A stretch of 64,000 bases of DNA from positions 212,408 through 276,407 of the forward strand of contig CANTVF010000004.1 in NCBI GenBank assembly GCA_947852905.1. The letters run 5' to 3'. Shown in pieces: positions 62,189 to 64,000 of the stretch. A model generated the notes under the pieces. It saw nothing but the letters and a program-made list of their open reading frames with translations, did not search any database and was not told the origin of the DNA. The stretch is from an uncultured Tidjanibacter sp. (lineage in GTDB: Bacteria; Bacteroidota; Bacteroidia; Bacteroidales; Rikenellaceae). A program made the translations under genes and the position numbers. The number at the start of each line of letters is the position of its first letter. Positions within the stretch are counted from its first letter, which is position 1.

Positions 62189-63097
62189 ATGAACAATATA
62201 GAACGATACATAGACTATATAGAAAGCACGCGACGCTACTCGCCGAATACGGTAAAGAACTATCGCCGCGACATAGCTCTGCTGCTCGAATTCATGGGAA
62301 CAGACGAAGACGGCTTCGATCCGACGACAGTTACGGCGGACGACCTGCGGGAGTGGATCATATCGCTTTCCGAAAAGGGCATGAAACCGTCGAGCATCAA
62401 CCGCATGATCTCCTCGTGCAACTCATTTTTCAGATACATGCTGCGCGAGAAAGAGATCGAAACAAATCCGTTCACCAAAATACAATCTCTCAAAACGCCC
62501 AAAAGACTGCCGGCGTTCATCCCCGAAAACCGCATGGCAGCCCTCGTGGATGAACTCGGTATAGAAATGGACGAAGGCGACGATTTTCGCAGCCGGCGCG
62601 ACGCCCTCGTGGTACTGTTTTTGTATTCTACAGGAATAAGGCTTGCGGAACTGATAGCCGTAGACCGTACCGACTTCGGCAGGGACATGCGCGAACTGCA
62701 CATCGTCGGCAAAGGCGACAAGGAACGGATAGTACCAATAGTACCAGAGCTTCGCAGACGCATACGCGAATACGTGGATACTATAAAAAGGGAAAACATT
62801 TGGAAATCCGGCGAAAAAGCCTTATTTTTAAATGAGCAAGGAGAACGAATCTCCAGAACGGAGGTTTACCGTATAGTCAAAGGACAGCTGGCATTGCTCG
62901 GCGTGCAGGGAAAAAGAAGCCCCCACGTACTACGGCACACGTTCGCAACCCACATGATGAACGCTGGCGCCGACCTGCGGGAAATACAGGAGTTGTTGGG
63001 ACACGCTTCGCTGAATGCCACGCAGGTGTATACCCACAACAGTATAACCAAGCTGAAAGAGGTGTACGACGAAGCGCACCCCCGGTCGCGCAAATAG
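62189..63097 (+). CDS. Tyrosine recombinase XerC/XerD
   Basis: SAM-like N-terminus, catalytic TGIRLAELIAVDRTDFG...SPHVLRHTFATHMMNAGADLREIQELLGHASLNATQVYTHN. Confidence 0.93.
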   Translation: MNNIERYIDYIESTRRYSPNTVKNYRRDIALLLEFMGTDEDGFDPTTVTADDLREWIISLSEKGMKPSSINRMISSCNSFFRYMLREKEIETNPFTKIQSLKTPKRLPAFIPENRMAALVDELGIEMDEGDDFRSRRDALVVLFLYSTGIRLAELIAVDRTDFGRDMRELHIVGKGDKERIVPIVPELRRRIREYVDTIKRENIWKSGEKALFLNEQGERISRTEVYRIVKGQLALLGVQGKRSPHVLRHTFATHMMNAGADLREIQELLGHASLNATQVYTHNSITKLKEVYDEAHPRSRK

Positions 63098-63188
63098 ACA
63101 TCGCGACAATACATACAAACCCGCCAGACGCACAGGATCGTCGGCGGATAAGAATACATAAACGCCTTAAATTAATGGAGGATTAGTT

Positions 63189-63485
63189 ATGAACGTACAG
63201 ATTCAAGCAGTAAAGTTCGATGCGGACAAGAAACTCATCGAATTCGTAGAGGCGAAGATAGCGAAACTGGAACGTTTCGTGGAACGTTGCACTGGAGCAG
63301 AGGTTACCATGAAATTGGACAAGGATAACGAAAGGGGAAACAAGGTAGCGATAATACGTCTGGAAGTCCCCGGAGACGACCTCGTCGCAGAATACCGCAG
63401 CAAGAGCTTCGAGGAATCTGTGGACGGCGCCATAGACGCCCTTAAGAAACAGATCGAGAAACACAAAGAACGTTTCAACAAATAA
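63189..63485 (+). CDS. hpf: Ribosome hibernation promoting factor / RaiA family
   Basis: MNVQIQAVKFDADKKLIEFVEAKIAKLERFVERCTGAEVTMKLDKDNERGNKVAIIRLEVPGDDLVAEYRSKSFEESVDGAIDALKKQIEKHKERF. Confidence 0.92.
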   Translation: MNVQIQAVKFDADKKLIEFVEAKIAKLERFVERCTGAEVTMKLDKDNERGNKVAIIRLEVPGDDLVAEYRSKSFEESVDGAIDALKKQIEKHKERFNK

Positions 63486-63545
63486 CGATACGCATATTTT
63501 ACTCCTCAAAGGGAGGAGACATAACGACGGCAGAACGCCATACCA

Positions 63546-63575
63546 ACGGCAGGTCTTTCAAACGGGACCTGCCGT
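63546..63575 (+). terminator. Terminator after hpf
   Basis: Arms ACGGCAGGTC/GACCTGCCGT followed by ATTTTTCG. Confidence 0.85.
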
Positions 63576-63641
63576 ATTTTTCGCATAAACGTTCACTCCC
63601 CCGACATGAGACACCGTAGATATTCCGACCAGTTGAAACGA

Positions 63642-64000
63642 AGCCGAGCGGTACGACAAAAGTAAACCAGAAAATCCGAAGCAAAATTCGACTCTCAAGA
63701 AACATCCGGACAAGCGGCTCGAAACAGCAATACGCATAGAGACAATCCTCAGAATGACACCGACGACACTCTGAACAACGGAAAACTGAGCCGAACGTTA
63801 CGACAAAAAGAAGCCAGAAAAATCCGGAGCAAAATTCGACTCTCAAGAAACATCCGGACAGCGGCTCGAAACAGCCAAACGCACAGAGACAATCCTCAGA
63901 ATGACACCGACGACACTCCGAACAACGGAAAACTGAGCCGAACGTTACGACAAAAAGAAGCCTAAAAATCCGAAGCAAAATCCGACTCTCAAGAAACATC
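63642..64000. repeat. 147-bp tandem repeat, at least 2.4 copies, continuing past window edge
   Basis: Unit starts at AGCCGAgCGgTACGAC 63642, AGCCGAACGTTACGAC 63789 and 63936; shared cores GCAAAATTCGACTCTCAAGAAACATCCGGAC and GACAATCCTCAGAATGACACCGACGACACT. Confidence 0.92.

Noticed and set aside
62189-63097. Tyrosine recombinase as sign of an integrative element
   Set aside because: Sequence and neighbourhood (next to hpf) fit housekeeping XerC/D; no att-like repeats or cargo seen.
63499-63999. Cys-rich repeat protein on minus strand at right edge
   Set aside because: Open frame is explained by a repeat period divisible by 3; compensating indels keep nucleotide but not amino-acid identity. 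Kept only as a DNA repeat unless sequence beyond the edge shows otherwise.
63642-64000. Repeat array as CRISPR
   Set aside because: 147-bp near-identical contiguous units, no short direct repeat with unique spacers, no cas genes.

Overview
This 64 kb window is mostly chromosomal core genome from a Bacteroidota bacterium. A Bacteroidales/Rikenellaceae-like host is my inference, from the TTTG/TAnnTTTG promoter style, DUF4295 after rpmB-rpmG, PCMD and fimbrillin-like lipoproteins, and the gene neighbourhoods. From left to right it holds: a high-affinity phosphate cluster (pstB fragment, pstA, pstC, pstS, phosphate-selective-type porin); a LytS/LytTR two-component pair; a large kdp potassium-uptake locus (HAMP/PAS histidine kinase, KdpD sensor-only protein, outer-membrane protein, kdpC, kdpB, kdpA, kdpF, two further unlisted small membrane ORFs, NtrC-type sigma-54 response regulator); tRNA-Ser(TGA); HU; lspA; recG; ispG; outer-membrane proteins; a GH2 glycosidase; cvpA; rsgA; a TrmH-family methylase; cinA; a fimbrillin-like lipoprotein; rpmB-rpmG-DUF4295; pdxB; birA; a PCMD lipoprotein with an OMP partner; dapD; a prolyl oligopeptidase; lysC with a class III aminotransferase; ogt; aspA; lptF/G; tgt; a glycosyltransferase; xerC/D; and hpf. 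I saw no CRISPR array, prophage or intact insertion sequence. The observations most worth a second look are: (i) a tandem set of small membrane ORFs at the head of the kdp operon, with a perfect 19-bp-arm palindrome and a possible sigma-54 promoter upstream; (ii) a PstC permease carrying a PstS-like segment between TM1 and the permease core; (iii) an exact-period 147-bp tandem repeat running off the right edge after hpf; and (iv) several orphan hairpins or small ORFs in gene-poor intervals. I did not find clear evidence of a wholly new multi-gene system. The kdp variant is the closest candidate.
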